NCBI GenBank assembly: GCA_020439605.1
Contig: JAGQSI010000126.1
Span: 1-5,773 of the forward strand
Origin: Acidimicrobiales bacterium
GTDB lineage: Bacteria; Actinomycetota; Acidimicrobiia; Acidimicrobiales; Iamiaceae
Direction: 5' to 3'
DNA: 5,773 nt
In this document: in pieces, positions 5,772 through 5,773 of the stretch
How positions within the stretch are numbered: the stretch's first letter is position 1
Layout: the number at the start of each line of letters is the position of its first letter
Notes under the pieces: generated by a model
What the model saw: only the letters and a program-made list of their open reading frames with translations
Database searches by the model: none
Told to the model about the DNA's origin: nothing
Program-made: the position numbers and the translations under genes

Positions 5772-5773
5772 TT

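Overview
The window looks like chromosomal DNA of an actinobacterium. GC content is moderate to high by eye (not counted). The proteins are rich in Ala, Gly, Ser, Thr and Pro, and Shine-Dalgarno use is mixed, with one probable leaderless start. The gene types (a DUF5666 protein coupled to a membrane fusion protein, small Pro-tailed membrane proteins, a DUF4832-type glycosidase-like protein) also fit. I cannot place it further than Actinomycetota; an acidimicrobial-type relative is only a guess.

Five protein genes account for nearly all of the sequence. On the left are two minus-strand genes read right to left: a membrane-anchored protein with two DUF5666-like beta domains (1966 to 962), then a membrane fusion (HlyD/MacA-type) adaptor protein that runs off the left edge (962 to 1). 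Their stop and start codons share one base (TGATG), and the adaptor has a good Shine-Dalgarno inside the upstream gene, so they are almost certainly one translationally coupled unit. By analogy with adaptor operons, an ABC ATPase and a MacB-type permease are expected beyond the left edge.

A 216-base divergent intergenic region (1967-2182) carries a compact cluster of three near-identical 9-mers, two direct and one inverted, which is a good operator candidate. To its right is a plus-strand gene (2183-3409) for a protein of unknown function. It has three predicted membrane segments and then two diverged copies of one Trp/Cys-containing domain. It converges, with a 44-base gap, on a minus-strand gene (4038 to 3454) for a four-helix membrane protein with a 60-residue Pro/Ser-rich tail. 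That gene has a TATGTT -10 element placed exactly for a leaderless transcript.

Divergent from it, the last gene (start preferred at 4166, stop 5764) encodes an exported TIM-barrel, glycoside-hydrolase-like protein of the DUF4874/DUF4832 type with two candidate catalytic glutamates. Its stop codon lies in the second copy of an 18-base near-perfect direct repeat. The first copy encodes the last conserved residues of the domain, so the gene's 3' end may have been remodelled by a short duplication or insertion.

All five products are predicted to be membrane-bound or exported, so the window is an envelope-related neighbourhood. I see no RNA genes, insertion sequences, CRISPR arrays, phage genes or convincing intrinsic terminators. 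Nothing shows that the right-hand genes work together with the left-hand efflux genes.
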